Source: Aradus depressus
Taxonomy: Eukaryota; Arthropoda; Insecta; Hemiptera; Aradidae
Assembly (NCBI GenBank): GCA_963662175.1
Contig: OY759214.1
Span: forward strand, 74,970,037 to 75,034,036
Direction: 5' to 3'
Length of the DNA: 64,000 bases
Numbering within the stretch: the first letter of the stretch is position 1; every line of letters begins with the position of its first letter. Shown piece by piece: positions 1 through 10,530 of this stretch. The notes under the pieces were generated by a model. It was not told the origin of the DNA. It did not search any database and worked only from the letters and a program-made list of their open reading frames with translations. A program made the translations under genes and the position numbers.

Positions 1-274
1 CGAGATAAATAATATTAGATATATGAATTAACAAAGAAGAGAAAAAAAAGGAACTTAGCTGTGTATACGAGTTGAGTGAGTTAATCCTCTGGACACGATG
101 TAAACTCTACCACTGGTAACCACAGACTGTGGGGTATACTATTGATAAGTACCATAAGTCCATACTTGTTAAAAGTACCGTCCATACTTGTTGGTTTTCA
201 GTCAAATCAGCCGATAGGAGATTACAATACATTGTTTTGTAAATTTATATTAAATGTTTTGAACTAGGATAGTA
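1..274. other. Unassigned AT-rich sequence
   Basis: No coding exon is visible. A short piece near 195-220 (ggttttcagtcaaatcagcc) resembles the inner part of family D. Nothing else is recognised. Confidence 0.5.
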
Positions 275-535
275 AATTGAGTGGTTGACGCGAAAAAGGT
301 TCTAAACGCCAAACACTTCCTTCCGCTGCCATGTTGAGAACTACTGGTGGCTGTTAGAACCTTCTTCCATGAGGCTCAACGCTGACGTGGGCTCAATACT
401 ACCAACTGCTGCTGTAACGGCAAAAAAAAACACTTTCCTTCACAGTCCCTAGAGGCCTATAGAACCTGATTCCACAGAAATCTCGTTTTCGACTAAAGTG
501 GCGCTTAGAACCTTTTTCGCGTCAACCACTCAATT
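275..535. mobile_element. MITE with 37-bp terminal inverted repeats
   Basis: The ends 275-311 and 499-535 are inverted copies (aattgagtggttgacgcg... / ...cgcgtcaaccactcaatt) with one mismatch. The 260-bp body has no coding capacity. A non-autonomous DNA transposon is the simplest reading; the superfamily is unknown because no clear target duplication is seen. Confidence 0.75.
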
Positions 536-582
536 GTGGTGCTTCGACCGGGACATTTTATGGAATAAGGAGGTCGGAAAAT

Positions 583-735
583 GTTAAATTTTGGTGAATT
601 AAAATTTAGGATGGCAGAATTTAGGACTCCCATAGTAGAGTCGAGCTCATGTCCACCAGAGTCGTGACGAAAGAGCGCTCTGGTAGTAGGCGATATGCCT
701 TGTTGTTTAAGCACGGACGTGAGTCATAAAAAGTT
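583..735 (+). mobile_element. SINE-B, 3' fragment
   Basis: Shares the SINE-B 3' body: aaaatttaggatggcagaat, tagagtcgagctcatgtcca, gagcgctctggtagtaggcg, gagtcataaa. The tRNA-like head is missing (5' truncation). Confidence 0.75.
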
Positions 736-876
736 ACTAGAAAAAGTGAAACTATATGTTCTTATATTATATACATACAACGAGAAAAAATGAAATTATG
801 TGCATGCATATGTATATATATATAACATATAATATAACCCAGACATGAGTCATAATAACTAACTAGTAAAAGTAAA

Positions 877-1185
877 ATAATAATAATAATAATAATAGCC
901 TTTTTATTTCTTCTTTAGTATAATAGTATAACAATAGTATTACTAGATATTTATATAAATTTGAAACTAGGCCCATCTTTGGGCATAGGCCTCTCCCATT
1001 TTCTTCCATGCACTCCTGTCCCAGGCCGACCTGTGCCAGAGACTCCCTGCTGTCCTGTCCAGATCGTCCAGCCACCGCACCAGTTGTCTTCCTCTTCTTC
1101 TCTTCAGGTATATCGGGTACCACTCTGTCATCCTCTTGGCCCATCTTCCTTCTTCCATCCTCGCCACATGTCCTGCCCATTTCCA

Positions 1186-1187
<2 letters not shown>
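877..1187 (-). mobile_element. RTE-type LINE, 3'-terminal coding remnant
   Basis: Minus-strand translation gives KWKWAGHVARMEEGRWAKRM then a segment with RRRGRQLVRWLDDLDRTAGS and ending KKMGEAYAQRWA. This WAGHVARM...RWLDD pattern is typical of the extreme C-terminus of RTE-type endonuclease/reverse transcriptases. On the minus strand the stop is followed by a short 3' UTR and an (ATT)n tail at 877-897. The 5' side is cut at a (TA)n run (1188-1220). Only about 75 codons remain, so the copy is dead. Confidence 0.75.

Positions 1188-1220
<33 letters not shown>
1188..1220. repeat. (TA)n microsatellite
   Basis: An uninterrupted alternating TA run at the 5' edge of the RTE remnant. Confidence 0.9.
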
Positions 1221-1225
<5 letters not shown>

Positions 1226-1425
1226 GATAATTTCACTTTTTCTAGTTAGTTATTATGACTCATGTCTGGGTTTTAACTACAAGGTTATATCGCCTACGAC
1301 CAGAGCGCTCATTCTTCAGTTTCTCTAGTGGACATGAGACCTACTCTACTATGAGAGTCCTTTTATTTACATAGAATAGGGGTCTTAAACGAGTACCTGA
1401 CATTGTACAGTTAACATATTACATT
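1226..1425 (-). mobile_element. SINE-B fragment (tail and body)
   Basis: Reverse orientation: tatgactcatgtctgggttt, accagagcgctcattcttca, ctactatgagagtcctttta and gagtacctgacattgtacag follow SINE-B order. It faces the tail of another copy near 835-865, so the RTE remnant lies between two SINE-B tails in inverted arrangement. Confidence 0.7.
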
Positions 1426-1929
1426 ATATAATATATAATGTAATAGTTAACTATATATATTATATATTACCCTTGCCCTAGGGGAATAAAAATTTAGGAT
1501 GTGTTAATTGTATGCCCATTCACGAGAGACTCTTGATATTTAGAATCCCTGAATTTATTTACGTAATTATAATGTAAATTAGACAAAATGTAAAGAGTAT
1601 TTCGAATGTTTTCATAAAAGTCATGAAAATTGTTGATCTAACAAATGATTGTTTGACCTTAACACATTTCCACAGTACTCTTTTTATAGATTCCACTATT
1701 TCTGTAGCGATATTTCAAAAATCTAGGACACTAAAACCAAAGATCAAAAGCCGATATCGTCTTGTTTGGATCTATTTTAAACTAGATTAGATGTTTTATT
1801 TGTTTATAGATTAACATGCCTTTCTTCGCACGAATTTATTTATTTACAAAAGAATAATTAGTTATTGTTACTCATATCCGAGCTTATTATTATTATTATT
1901 ATTATCAATTAGTCAGAATTACATAATTA
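1426..1929. other. Unassigned AT-rich sequence
   Basis: Contains a small AT palindrome near 1425-1460 (attatataatatataatgta) and (TTA)n near 1886-1905. No exon-like open stretch is seen. Confidence 0.5.
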
Positions 1930-2350
1930 CATTTTATTTTGAAAGTATTGTCATCGTGCGAAAATTCGTGATAGAGTTTTCAACGTATTCTCATGTTTCA
2001 AGGTCCCCTGAACTTTGACCATTTTCGCGATGATGTCCCTCAGCGTGTACTCGTATATGTGATTGGAACATGAGAGCTCTATTTCAAAATGATTGCAGCT
2101 ATGAACTTGAAATTTGACTTGAAGATGTCTCATGTGTAAACATAAATCTGATAAGATTTTGGCCAAAATCAGACGAAAATATTATGTACATTTTATATGA
2201 AGTTCTTAGGTTCTTTTTTTGGTTGCCCGGATTGAGAGATAAATGCCGAAAACCTTCCTGAAATGTTGATTTGAAACTCAATTTTTTAGACGTTTGCTCA
2301 ATTTACGCTCAATTTATTGGTCCTATCGGTAAATTAGTTTTTTCAAACTT
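1930..2350 (-). repeat. Family I dispersed repeat
   Basis: Contains gtcatcgtgcgaaaattcgt, ttgaccattttcgcgatgat, attgcagctatgaacttgaa and gataagattttggccaaaat. The same ordered blocks recur at 22.1, 28.0, 36.8, 49.0 and 54.7 kb in either orientation. It has no coding capacity; the class is unknown. Confidence 0.65.
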
Positions 2351-2489
2351 GTTTACAATTAAATTTCTAATTAAGTGTTCTCAGATTTTAGATATAACTT
2401 TAAAACTAATGTTATAGCACCCCAAATAATGTAAAATGTAAATTTGTAACGTTATTGGTGGTATGTTAATAAAAAGTATAACAAAAAAG

Positions 2490-2572
2490 TGATTTGGCCA
2501 TCACAGGACTTTCTTATACCAACCACTTTGGCACTCCGCCTCCCCCTCTCAAATTGCTGGGGTACTAAAAAA
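2490..2572 (+). mobile_element. Family C MITE, half copy
   Basis: Contains ggccatcacaggactttctt, ataccaaccactttggcact and cctccccctctcaaattgct. Only one arm of the normally symmetrical element is present. Confidence 0.7.
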
Positions 2573-3240
2573 AGAATAGAAGTTATTGTTTACTTATTAA
2601 TAAAAAAATGTTTTGGCTTATAGACTTAACATGAATGAATATAACTGTACCAGAAAATGAACTAAACTCGGATTGACAAGACTTGCGCATTAATGAACGG
2701 CTAATCAGCTAGCTGATATTAATCGTTCTATATGATTGTCATAATAATTATGTTGGCTGATAATTATTATTGATCATAATTATTACCAGCATAATTGCCT
2801 CAAATGAATAGAACAGAATCGTATATGCTTTCAGGGATGGATCCCATACAAAGTGATGTTATATACATATGGTAGGAGTTATATATAAGTATATGTTATA
2901 TAGAGTTATATATAATAATTCTTACATAACATGTGAAAAAAAAGTACAAAGGGTAAAAATTAAAAAAATATTAATGAACTTAAAAGATAGCTAGAGAGAT
3001 AATTGAGATTATCTTTAAAAAAATAAATAGTATTTCTACTGACATAAAACATATTTTGATAAAATAAAAAGGTATTCTTAGGTGACCGAACGTTCTAGAT
3101 ATTCCGAAACATGATTTTTGGTCCTCGATTATTTATTTTTGCTTGTTCAGGATTTCATGGAAAAGTCCCGAAAAATGTATACAGAAAAGAAAATAATATA
3201 TAATAAATTAGAGAGGGCGCTGGAACCTCAGAAATAGGAT
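2573..3240. other. Unassigned AT-rich sequence with small palindromes
   Basis: Holds short inverted stretches around ataattattattgatcataa (2760-2790) and runs of tatata. No gene, tRNA or known family was recognised. Confidence 0.45.
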
Positions 3241-3241
3241 G

Positions 3242-3472
3242 CTTGCGCCTTAGCTCAAGATGGCGAGTTTGAAACTCGTTCTTCGTATGGAACGTTTAGC
3301 AATGGTCCCGAGCCTGTACGATGTCAGGTACTCGTTAAAGACCCCTCCCTACCCTGAATACATATTTAGGGTAGACAAAATGTATGACTTCCTTAGTAGA
3401 GTCGGGCTCATGTTTATGGGAGTGACGATAAGACCTCGTAGTTAATTCTCGGGCATGAGTAACAATAACCAA
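3242..3472 (+). mobile_element. SINE-B, internally deleted copy
   Basis: The order is head remnant (cgccttagctcaagatggcg), gtcccgagcctgtacgatgt, caggtactcgttaaagaccc, tagagtcgggctcatgttta, cgggcatgagtaacaataac. The open frame across it is a by-product of the SINE. Confidence 0.75.
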
Positions 3473-3522
3473 CTAAATTTGTACTTTCAGAATTTTGACA
3501 TAATTTAAATCAAAATGATGTT

Positions 3523-3791
3523 ATGTTAGGTTAGGTTTTATGACTCATGCCCGGGCTTTAACTTCGAGGTCATATCGTTTGCTACCAGAGCGCTCTTTCG
3601 TCACTCTGGTGGACATGAGCCCAACTCTACTGTGGGAGTCTTAAATTTTGCCTACCCTAAATTTTTATTCACCTAGGGTAGGGGTCTTTAACGAGTACCT
3701 GACATTGTACAGGCTCGGGACCATCGCTTCACGTCCCATCCGAAGGACGGCGTGCTTAAGTTTATTTTACCTCCCAGATAAAATAAACTAA
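3523..3791 (-). mobile_element. SINE-B, head-less copy with target duplication
   Basis: Begins near ttaggttaggttttatgact (CCTAA tail read on the minus strand) and ends at the TTTATTTTACCTCC block; the tRNA-like head is absent. An 11-bp direct repeat, aaaatgatgtt, occurs at 3512-3522 and 3792-3802 and marks the insertion site. Confidence 0.85.
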
Positions 3792-3954
3792 AAATGATGT
3801 TGTTTTGTGATACTCAGATGTGCCAACACTGTTTTATTAAAAACATTTGTTTTTTAAAAACATATAAAAATAATGGGTGTTTTTTTAAAAGTAAAGAACT
3901 TTAAAATGAAGTAAAACACATAAAAATCGTGGTAAATGCCATTAGTGTTTAAAT

Positions 3955-4335
3955 ATGATTTCGGGCATATGGCCGCCGCGGCTGGCTCGAGTAAAGCGTA
4001 ATCTGGAAGTCCAATTTTCCACCTTTTCGAGCAACTGAGGACGTATATCGGCAATAATGCGGCGAATGTTGGCTTTGAAATCGTCCAGCGTCTCTGGTTT
4101 TCCGGAGATCACAGGATCTTGGAGGCCAATTCACAGGTCCTTTACGCGAAATTATGCGCTATTGAATGTTTCCTTCAATAAATCGATTGTGGCGTGCGCT
4201 GTGTGGCATGTTGCGCCGTCTTGATGAAACCACAGCTCTTCCACATTAATGCCATTCAATTGGGGAACGAAAAAGTTAGTAATCATGGCTCCATAGCGGT
4301 CTTCATTGACTGTAACGTTCTGACCGGCTTGTGGA
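3955..4335 (-). pseudogene. mariner-type transposase C-terminal relic
   Basis: Minus-strand translation across frames shows VEELWFHQDGATCHTAHATI, then a NWPPRSCDL piece, KPETLDDFKANIRRIIADIR and RASRGGHMPEIIF. These are the second catalytic-Asp region and the C-terminus of mariner-like DDE transposases. At least two frame breaks and the missing N-terminal half show it is dead. No inverted repeats were identified. Confidence 0.8.
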
Positions 4336-4345
4336 TTTAAAAAAT

Positions 4346-4619
4346 AATTATTTTTTATTTTTATTTTTGTCTTTTATTTATAAAGATACAACTGTTGGTT
4401 GCTAGGGTGCAACAACCAGCCTCTATGATGCTATTGATATGTTGGCGGAAGGGCATGTGAGAGGAAGGCCACCCAGTGGTAGGTTCTCGGAACGAAAATT
4501 TATCTTAATTATTAGGACAAGAACAGAAAAAAAAAAAAAATTAAATAAATAAATAAATAAAAAGGAATTGAAAGACAACTTTGATGGATGGGTAATAAGA
4601 GAGATGATAAAAGTGAAGG

Positions 4620-4652
<33 letters not shown>

Positions 4653-4720
4653 AAATTAAGAACGAATATGATTTAAGGTGGCAGTAAGTCGCGGTTCCAT
4701 CTTCTCTGGAACCTTCGTGG
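4346..4720 (+). repeat. Family G dispersed repeat
   Basis: Matches 62434-62712 in the same order: ttttatttataaagatacaa, ctatgatgctattgatatg, aattgaaagacaactttgat, ggatgggtaataagagagat. It is non-coding and rich in poly(A) runs (for example 4630-4655). Two copies in the window show it is dispersed. Confidence 0.65.
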
Positions 4721-5465
4721 GGGGTTTTGTGGTAAGTGTTGTGAAGGTAAAGTACGTATTTCTGGGTTTGTATGTGTGTAAAGTTTTCTTAAAAACCGTA
4801 TGTAAGTAGTTTAAATTGTGTCGGGAAATAATAGAGATTATATTATAAGTGAAATATTTAATTTAATTTGTTTTAATGTTTTTACTAATTATATTTATGT
4901 AAATATGTGAATCAAGGAGGTTTCTGTATTGATTAGGAGTGGAGTTCTCCCTAAGAACGCATTTCCTCATGATAGTTTCGTTAAGTTTGTCATAAATCAT
5001 AATCACGGACAATAGTGTCTGTCAAATGACCACTGCTGAACGTCCATTGTCGAGGGAGGACGCGTGTTGATGATAAAGTTGGATTGTGATTAGCCGGCCA
5101 CTGATAAGGAGTGTACGCCGTTGTGACGTATCACCTCGGATCCCCCAACAGTGATGTTTGTCAACACAGATACCGTCGCTCTAATCTCAACCTTTATTCG
5201 GATTGTCCTCATAGATATCTCCTACCCTTGACCCTCTCACTACGTCATTTATTTGTATCAATTTGATATCATTATCATTCGTTTCACTCGTGTTTTCACT
5301 AACTTTTTATGCCGATTTCTATGAAATTCTCATTCCGATTATTAAGACATTTGGAAAATACCATCATTTTTTCATTAAAATTTTCCGCTATGTAGCTTAT
5401 TTTCTCAATATCCTTACATGTTTTTATACATGTTTATATTTTTACTCAGTCTTAGTCTATTTATC
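4721..5465. other. Unassigned sequence
   Basis: A moderately GC segment at 4990-5170 (around gtcgagggaggacgcgtgtt and cacctcggatcccccaacag) differs from the AT-rich surroundings, but no coding homology was recognised. An 84-codon open frame at 5263-5517 runs into a SINE-B and is not convincing. Confidence 0.4.
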
Positions 5466-5580
5466 AAAATTTAGGACTCCGTCAGTAAAGTCGGGCTCAT
5501 GTCCAACAGTGCGATGAAAGAGAATTCTGGTAGTAGGCGACATGATCTCTAACTTAAAGCTCGAGCATAAGTCACAAAAA
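5466..5580 (+). mobile_element. SINE-B, 3' fragment
   Basis: Contains aaaatttaggactccgtcag, aaagtcgggctcatgtccaa, tctggtagtaggcgacatga; diverged and 5' truncated. Confidence 0.7.
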
Positions 5581-5820
5581 CAAACATCTATATAATATCT
5601 AAATAAATATTATATGTGTGTCGCGTAATATCTCTTGAATATTTATAACAATTTTTTTTTTTTAACTTTTTAAAAAATTTGGTGTTATATAGTTATATTG
5701 GAGAGCCACGTTAATTAAAATAAATCGGATCACCTAAAAGGGGAAATGAGGAATGGGGGGATTTTTTTAAGTTACGCTTTTGAATTCTTCGCCAGAAACA
5801 GATTATATAGAGTTGTCAAG

Positions 5821-5865
5821 GGCGCCGTTAGCTCAGTGGTATGGTCCAGAAGACTGGGTTAAAAA
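5821..5865 (+). mobile_element. SINE-B head fragment
   Basis: gggcgccgttagctcagtgg is the A-box part of the SINE-B tRNA-like head; the copy stops after about 40 bases. Confidence 0.6.
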
Positions 5866-6015
5866 ACATCTGTTTGTAATGAAAAAATGTAAAGCAAAAC
5901 GTATGTTCTTTTAAATAATTTGTCTATTTCACAGAATATGTAGGAGTACCATCTTCTGCCACGACTTAACAAATATTTTTTATTAAGTGTTTCACAATAT
6001 CTCTGCAAAAATGTT
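5866..6015. repeat. Family J fragment
   Basis: tgtctatttcacagaatatg, accatcttctgccacgactt, aacaaatattttttattaag and gtgtttcacaatat recur in the TIR element at 20084-20572 and just upstream of it. Confidence 0.55.
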
Positions 6016-6924
6016 AAGTGTTCATAATGGGTTTTGTTCCGGATCCATTCAGCAGAGGATGTTAAGAGTTCGAGGAAATCACGCTACACAACCTGAGTGA
6101 ATGTGAAGGTTACTCACATCTCTGATGGAGAATCGTCGATGAGGCGTTTCTCAGCCTAGGAGAGTAGGTAATGTACATGTTGAGGTCTCCAATCCCACAC
6201 TTTTCTTTCGAAGTGTTTCTTAAGTAATACTGTGTGAGCTGAAACCTGGGGGCTTTGCAGTTTCGGAGCTCTGGACTAGTAGATGGCTGATGGACAAAGG
6301 ATCACAGAGGGTATTTCCCAACAAATCTAATATTGACTTTACAGTAAGCCATGGGGTGTTCTTGCACCATGCAGTAATCAAGGTTCGGGCTTTTGACGCT
6401 TGCTGTAAGGATCAAACCTGGTTGGTTTGTGCTGCGCCAAGTTAATTAACAAAGGCGACAGTTCGGAAGCCCTCAATTCCTAATATTGTCTGACTTAGTG
6501 GACCACGAGAGATCTCTGAGCAGAAATCCTGAAATTCGGACCTTTGAGGGAACCCTACAGAAGGACTGTCGTCACCCTCTTCATTATCGAATCTAATTAA
6601 GACAAGTATCGGGCTGGAAGCCTGTGGTGAGCCACACCAGATGGAATCTCCGATCCTACCTCCCCTAGCTTGTCTCTCTCTCTATCTCCATAATATCTTA
6701 TTACTTACTGCTTGTCTCCTTATCCTACCACTCGCAGTCAGCGATCCGTTTGTCCATATATAAGCTAATTTAAAAACCCTCATTATTCAGTATCGTACTC
6801 GTAGTTATATAATAAACAGTGTCCTTATGTGTCGAAACATGTATAGAAGGGGTGATCTAGAAGTGTCGAACACATCAAGAGCTGTCATCAAGCTGAGAAT
6901 ATGGATTCAGTTTAAGTCATAAGA
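6016..6924. other. Unassigned, base-balanced segment
   Basis: About 900 bp with higher GC than the surroundings (for example gaaacctgggggctttgcag, gagggaaccctacagaagga, gggctggaagcctgtggtga). No long frame and no family recognised. Because a LINE-like C-terminal reading follows at 6925, this may be decayed LINE sequence; that is inference. Confidence 0.35.
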
Positions 6925-7020
6925 CTGGGCAGACTGAGATGAGCGGGTCATGTGCTCTGACCCATTCTGATGGGGGACAAAGAGTTCCCAGGAAAGATGT
7001 TGGAGGAAAGCCTGGAACCA
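6925..7020 (+). mobile_element. LINE C-terminal remnant
   Basis: Plus-strand reading with breaks resembles a LINE ORF end: an AGHVL-like stretch, then GDKEFPGKMLEESLEPVRRL. This follows the WAGHVLRM...PRKVLEE pattern of endonuclease/RT C-termini. It runs directly into the minisatellite. Confidence 0.5.
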
Positions 7021-7390
7021 GTAAGGCGGCTGGATGGTGTGAGGAGGCAGCTGGATCATGAGGAGCCTGTTGGAGGCGCCTGGATGATGTCAGGGACCTT
7101 CTGGAGGAGACTGGATGATGTACACATGCTGGAGGCGGCTAAATGGCGTGAGGAGCGTGCTGGTAGCGGCTGGTGGGAGGAGGCGGCTGGATGGTGTGGA
7201 GGAACCTGCTGGATGATGTGAAGAGCCTGCTGGAGGCGACTGGATGATGTACAGCGAGCTGGAGGCGACTAAATGGTGTGAGGAGCGTGCTGGTAGCGGT
7301 TGGATGGTGAGAGGAGGCTGCTGGATGATGTGAAGAGCCAGCTGGAGGCGGCTGGATGATATGAGAAGCCTGCTGGAGGCGGCTGCACAA
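7021..7390 (+). repeat. GC-rich minisatellite, about 31-bp units
   Basis: About twelve imperfect units built on ctggatgatgtgaggagcct plus gctggaggcgg. A higher-order copy is visible: the block starting ctggatgatgtacacatgct (7111) recurs as ctggatgatgtacagcgagc (7240), period about 129 bp. In one frame the unit reads LDDVRSLLEAAG, like the RWLDDVR end of the adjacent LINE remnant. Confidence 0.8.
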
Positions 7391-8149
7391 GACAGAGGAC
7401 ATCACGGACCCGACCTGAGTGAACTTAACAGCTCAATAGGCACCTTTACCAACTAATTACAAAATTAAACCTCACTTTTCCTGTTTTTCGATAAGCCCTA
7501 TAATTCATTTAGTGCCCTTACACGTGCTAACTTATCCTACTAGTCCTCACAACACTTATTTTTTTAATTTCTTCTCTAAACTGGTGGAGCTATTTTCTTT
7601 CCCCTAACTTGCAATCCTAATATCTGCCTACTGTCTATTTATTTTTTATTATTGTTTTTTTTTAAATACTATTTCTGTCTATGTTTTGGCCACAATTCAC
7701 ACGTGCTCTTCCTATAAATTCCTCTTTTTAACTTTAAAAAAAAAATATTTATCCATCGACCTCGCCTGTCCCTTTTTTTTAATCTCTGAGGTTACATTAT
7801 TAATCCGAATTCCGCAGTAGACAGATGATACAATCAAATCTTATCAATATGAAACGAATTGTATTTATCGACCGCCGTATATAATCAATCCTCACAGAGT
7901 ATTCATTTACTATTTTTTATTCATTTATTTTCATTTTTTATTTCTATCTGCTGAATAACAATGAACGTCATCAATCTTTTGTAATGCTATTTTTTAGTCT
8001 CTACTGGGTTTCCCACGTTGATGGAAAGTGCATCGTCGCATTTGGCGAATTACACTATTTATTTTGTTTTTTCTTCCCAAAAAGAGCAAAAAAATCAACA
8101 AAGCTTGCACAAAAATAGACAGTGTACACACGTAAAGAAAGAAAAAGTA
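7391..8149. other. Unassigned AT-rich sequence
   Basis: T-rich low-complexity runs (7620-7680, 7920-7950). No exon, RNA gene or recognisable family. Confidence 0.45.
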
Positions 8150-8340
8150 GATGGAACCATCGGCTATGTACTTCCTCGATACAAATTAATCAATTACTAC
8201 TTTTTCGCTCTTCCTTCAAAGCCAATCGATTGTTTGCACTAAAACTCAATATTTGACTTACATAGTACCTTCTGAACCCTCATATGGTCGATATTATATC
8301 GGCAGTTATTAGGGTATTTAAGTTAAGCCCCTCATGTTTC
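8150..8340 (+). repeat. Family D copy (partial)
   Basis: Contains ggctatgtacttcctcgata, caaattaatcaattactact and tatatcggcagttattaggg in family D order. The terminal palindrome is decayed. Confidence 0.65.
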
Positions 8341-8367
8341 TAATATAAACAGAGTAAAGACAGCAAG

Positions 8368-8743
8368 ATTTTAATTGTAGGAATATTGAGGGTCAGCCAA
8401 AGATGGAAGAAAACACTATTCTAACGCCAATGTTTCGATATATTTCAATCATCATCAGGGCCCACAAACTTGAGGGGGAATCAAGATTAGAACCACAATT
8501 AAACAAAATTAGTGTGTTGATAAACATTAATGAACGTTAAAATAGACATTATAACAAGTTAAAAATTGAACCTGACTTACAATGAATACATTACTAAACA
8601 TTAAAATTATGATTCCCCCCCCCCCCCCCCCCCCCCCATGTTTGTAGGCCCTGATGATGATATAAAATATATCGAAACGTTGGCATCTGAATAGTGTTTT
8701 CTTCCATCTTTGACTGCTCCTCAATATTCCTACAATTAGAATC
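8368..8743. mobile_element. TIR/foldback element with C-tract
   Basis: The arms 8368-8473 and 8637-8743 are inverted copies (attgtaggaatattgaggg / ctcaatattcctacaatt; aagatggaagaaaacacta / tagtgttttcttccatctt). The loop side carries a run of 23 C (8615-8637). It is non-coding. Each arm also holds a ctgatgatga ... cgaaac motif. Confidence 0.85.
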
Positions 8744-8870
8744 TACAGTCGCTAATCAACATCTGCAAGATTTTAAGTTTTTCAAATATTTCTCAACAGT
8801 ATGTTTTTTGAATAATATTCTTTATTATTCTTAAAGCTCTCTTTCTTTTGAAATCTAAAATTATTAGCTA

Positions 8871-9010
8871 TCCCGTCCGGGAGTGAGTTTTATTTCGAAG
8901 ATAAAACTTCCTCCCGGGGCCATGGATGTCGTAAATAATTAGGTAAAACACCATTATAAGAGTCATGGCTAATATGCATTGTACATAAGGCCAAAAAAAA
9001 AAATAAAAAA
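8871..9010 (+). mobile_element. SINE-A, 5'-truncated copy
   Basis: Starts inside the B-box (cccgtccgggagtgagtttt), continues through ctcccggggccatggatgtc and gctaatatgcattgtacata and ends in A-rich DNA. Confidence 0.8.
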
Positions 9011-9063
9011 AAAAAAAAATAAATAAAATTATTAGCATTAGAGATAGGGTCCAGAGCCTCATA

Positions 9064-9600
9064 TTTACAACACCTATTGATTTTCAGTCAAATCGCCCCA
9101 AAAAAAGTGGGATATCAGTGGAGGATTTAATAAGAAAAAGTCATTGTGAATCACCGACAATGTACTTCCCCAGAAAGAATTAGTCAATTAACTTTTCGCA
9201 AGTCCATTGGCAATACTACATCGGTAGTTATTAAGGTTTTCGAATTGAGCCCCCCTCCCTTGAACTCCATGTCTTCCTTCAACCGATATTGCTGAAATTT
9301 TACAGGTTATTTATGTTCTCATTGGTTTTTGACTTTAATATGAAATTTCATGTTGATACATATTAATTATATCGGCAGTTATTGAGGTTTTTCAGTTAAG
9401 TTTCCCCCCTAATCCCCCTTTCCCTTTAGACGATTTGGCTGAAAAACAGTAGTTGTCGTCGTTGGAAGGATCTGAATTCACATATGAAATTTCGTGTCGA
9501 TACATTTATTCTATCGGGAGTTATCGGGTTCACAGTCACAGAAGTTGGAAAACATGAAATCAAATTCCGCAACAAATTTTTGACATATTGGGTAACTGGG
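9064..9600 (+). repeat. Family D copies, adjacent or overlapping
   Basis: Contains tgtgaatcaccgacaatgta, cttccccagaaagaattagt, tatcggcagttattgaggtt, ggctgaaaaacagtagttgt and ctatcgggagttatcgggtt, all in family D order. At least two copies appear to abut. Confidence 0.65.
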
Positions 9601-9601
9601 T

Positions 9602-9695
9602 TGGCAAAATTTAGTACTCCCACAGTAGAGTCGGGCCATGACTAACAGAGCGACGAAAGAGCGCTCTGGTAGTAGGCGATATGACCTCGTAGTTA
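9602..9695 (+). mobile_element. SINE-B 3' fragment inside family D
   Basis: tagtactcccacagtagagt and gagcgctctggtagtaggcg identify the SINE-B 3' body. Confidence 0.7.
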
Positions 9696-10000
9696 ACACC
9701 ACATCCCTCACTCCCTGTTCTTCTCGGCTAAAAACGTATGTTTGGTCGTCCTTATGTGGTTTTGGATTTAAATGTAAAAATTAAAATGTCAATGTTTTAA
9801 GCCCCTTCCCTCTGACCGTTGTGGCTGAAAATCAATAGGTGACATTAATCAATTTATGGTGTGCTAGGCCCTCATATAACATTTCGTGTCGATAAATTCA
9901 TTCTATCTTGTATTAATTTTGTTTATGTACTCATTAATTTTTAAATATTATTTTGTTCGGTTTTTATTAATTTAATTTTACTTTTTTTAATAGTTTTGTT
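9696..10000 (+). repeat. Family D fragment
   Basis: gtggctgaaaatcaataggt and catttcgtgtcgataaattc are family D blocks. The rest is AT-rich and unassigned. Confidence 0.55.
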
Positions 10001-10009
10001 ATTACTTCT

Positions 10010-10148
10010 GATCATAGATGTGTTAGACTCAAGCATGTAGTTATAAATCTAATTTATAAGCTATCTTAATGTATAAATTCTTTTGACGTATCCTATCACC
10101 ATGTATTGGTTTAACGGAAATAAATTTATTATTATTATTATTATTATC
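10010..10148 (+). repeat. Family H 3' end with (ATT)n tail
   Basis: taatttataagctatcttaa, gacgtatcctatcaccatgt and ggaaataaatttattattat match, in reverse, 42862-43060, 30961-31055 and 19494-19680. An AATAAA-like signal followed by an (ATT)n tail suggests a LINE 3' end. Confidence 0.6.
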
Positions 10149-10254
10149 GGGAGTTATCGTTAATTTGGGAGTAAAAACACTAATTTCTGACCAATTACAC
10201 AACTTCCCTTATACTTCGTATAGCTGAGAAAGTAAATATCAAAGAACTCATGTT

Positions 10255-10480
10255 GTGATCAATCTAATGGCACAAAATCCCATAAAGATGTCCTTTCAAT
10301 TATCCCAGAAATTGGTGCAAGGAAAGGGAATGTACCAACATAATATTTTGTATAACGTTCCTGTAATGGCATTGGTTTTGGAGGGAGAGCAAACACTTAT
10401 TTGATTAATTCGTGCAGTGGAAGTACATTTTGTTTGTCCAGATAGTCCGCGCTCAAAAACTTTCTCTGATTAGGCCAGTA
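10255..10480 (-). repeat. Family D fragment, reverse
   Basis: ccataaagatgtcctttcaa and ggttttggagggagagcaaa with ttgattaattcgtgcagtgg are the reverse of family D. Confidence 0.55.
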
Positions 10481-10530
10481 TTATTTGATTGCATATGATC
10501 GATATATGATTGCCAGGATTAGTAGGCTCT

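Noticed and set aside
967..1236. Open frames with long IYIYIY stretches
   Set aside because: The Ile/Tyr run is the (TA)n microsatellite; only the C-terminal LINE part has meaning. The same applies at 45961-46239.
7139..7405. Proline/serine-rich minus-strand frame
   Set aside because: Produced by the minisatellite read in reverse.
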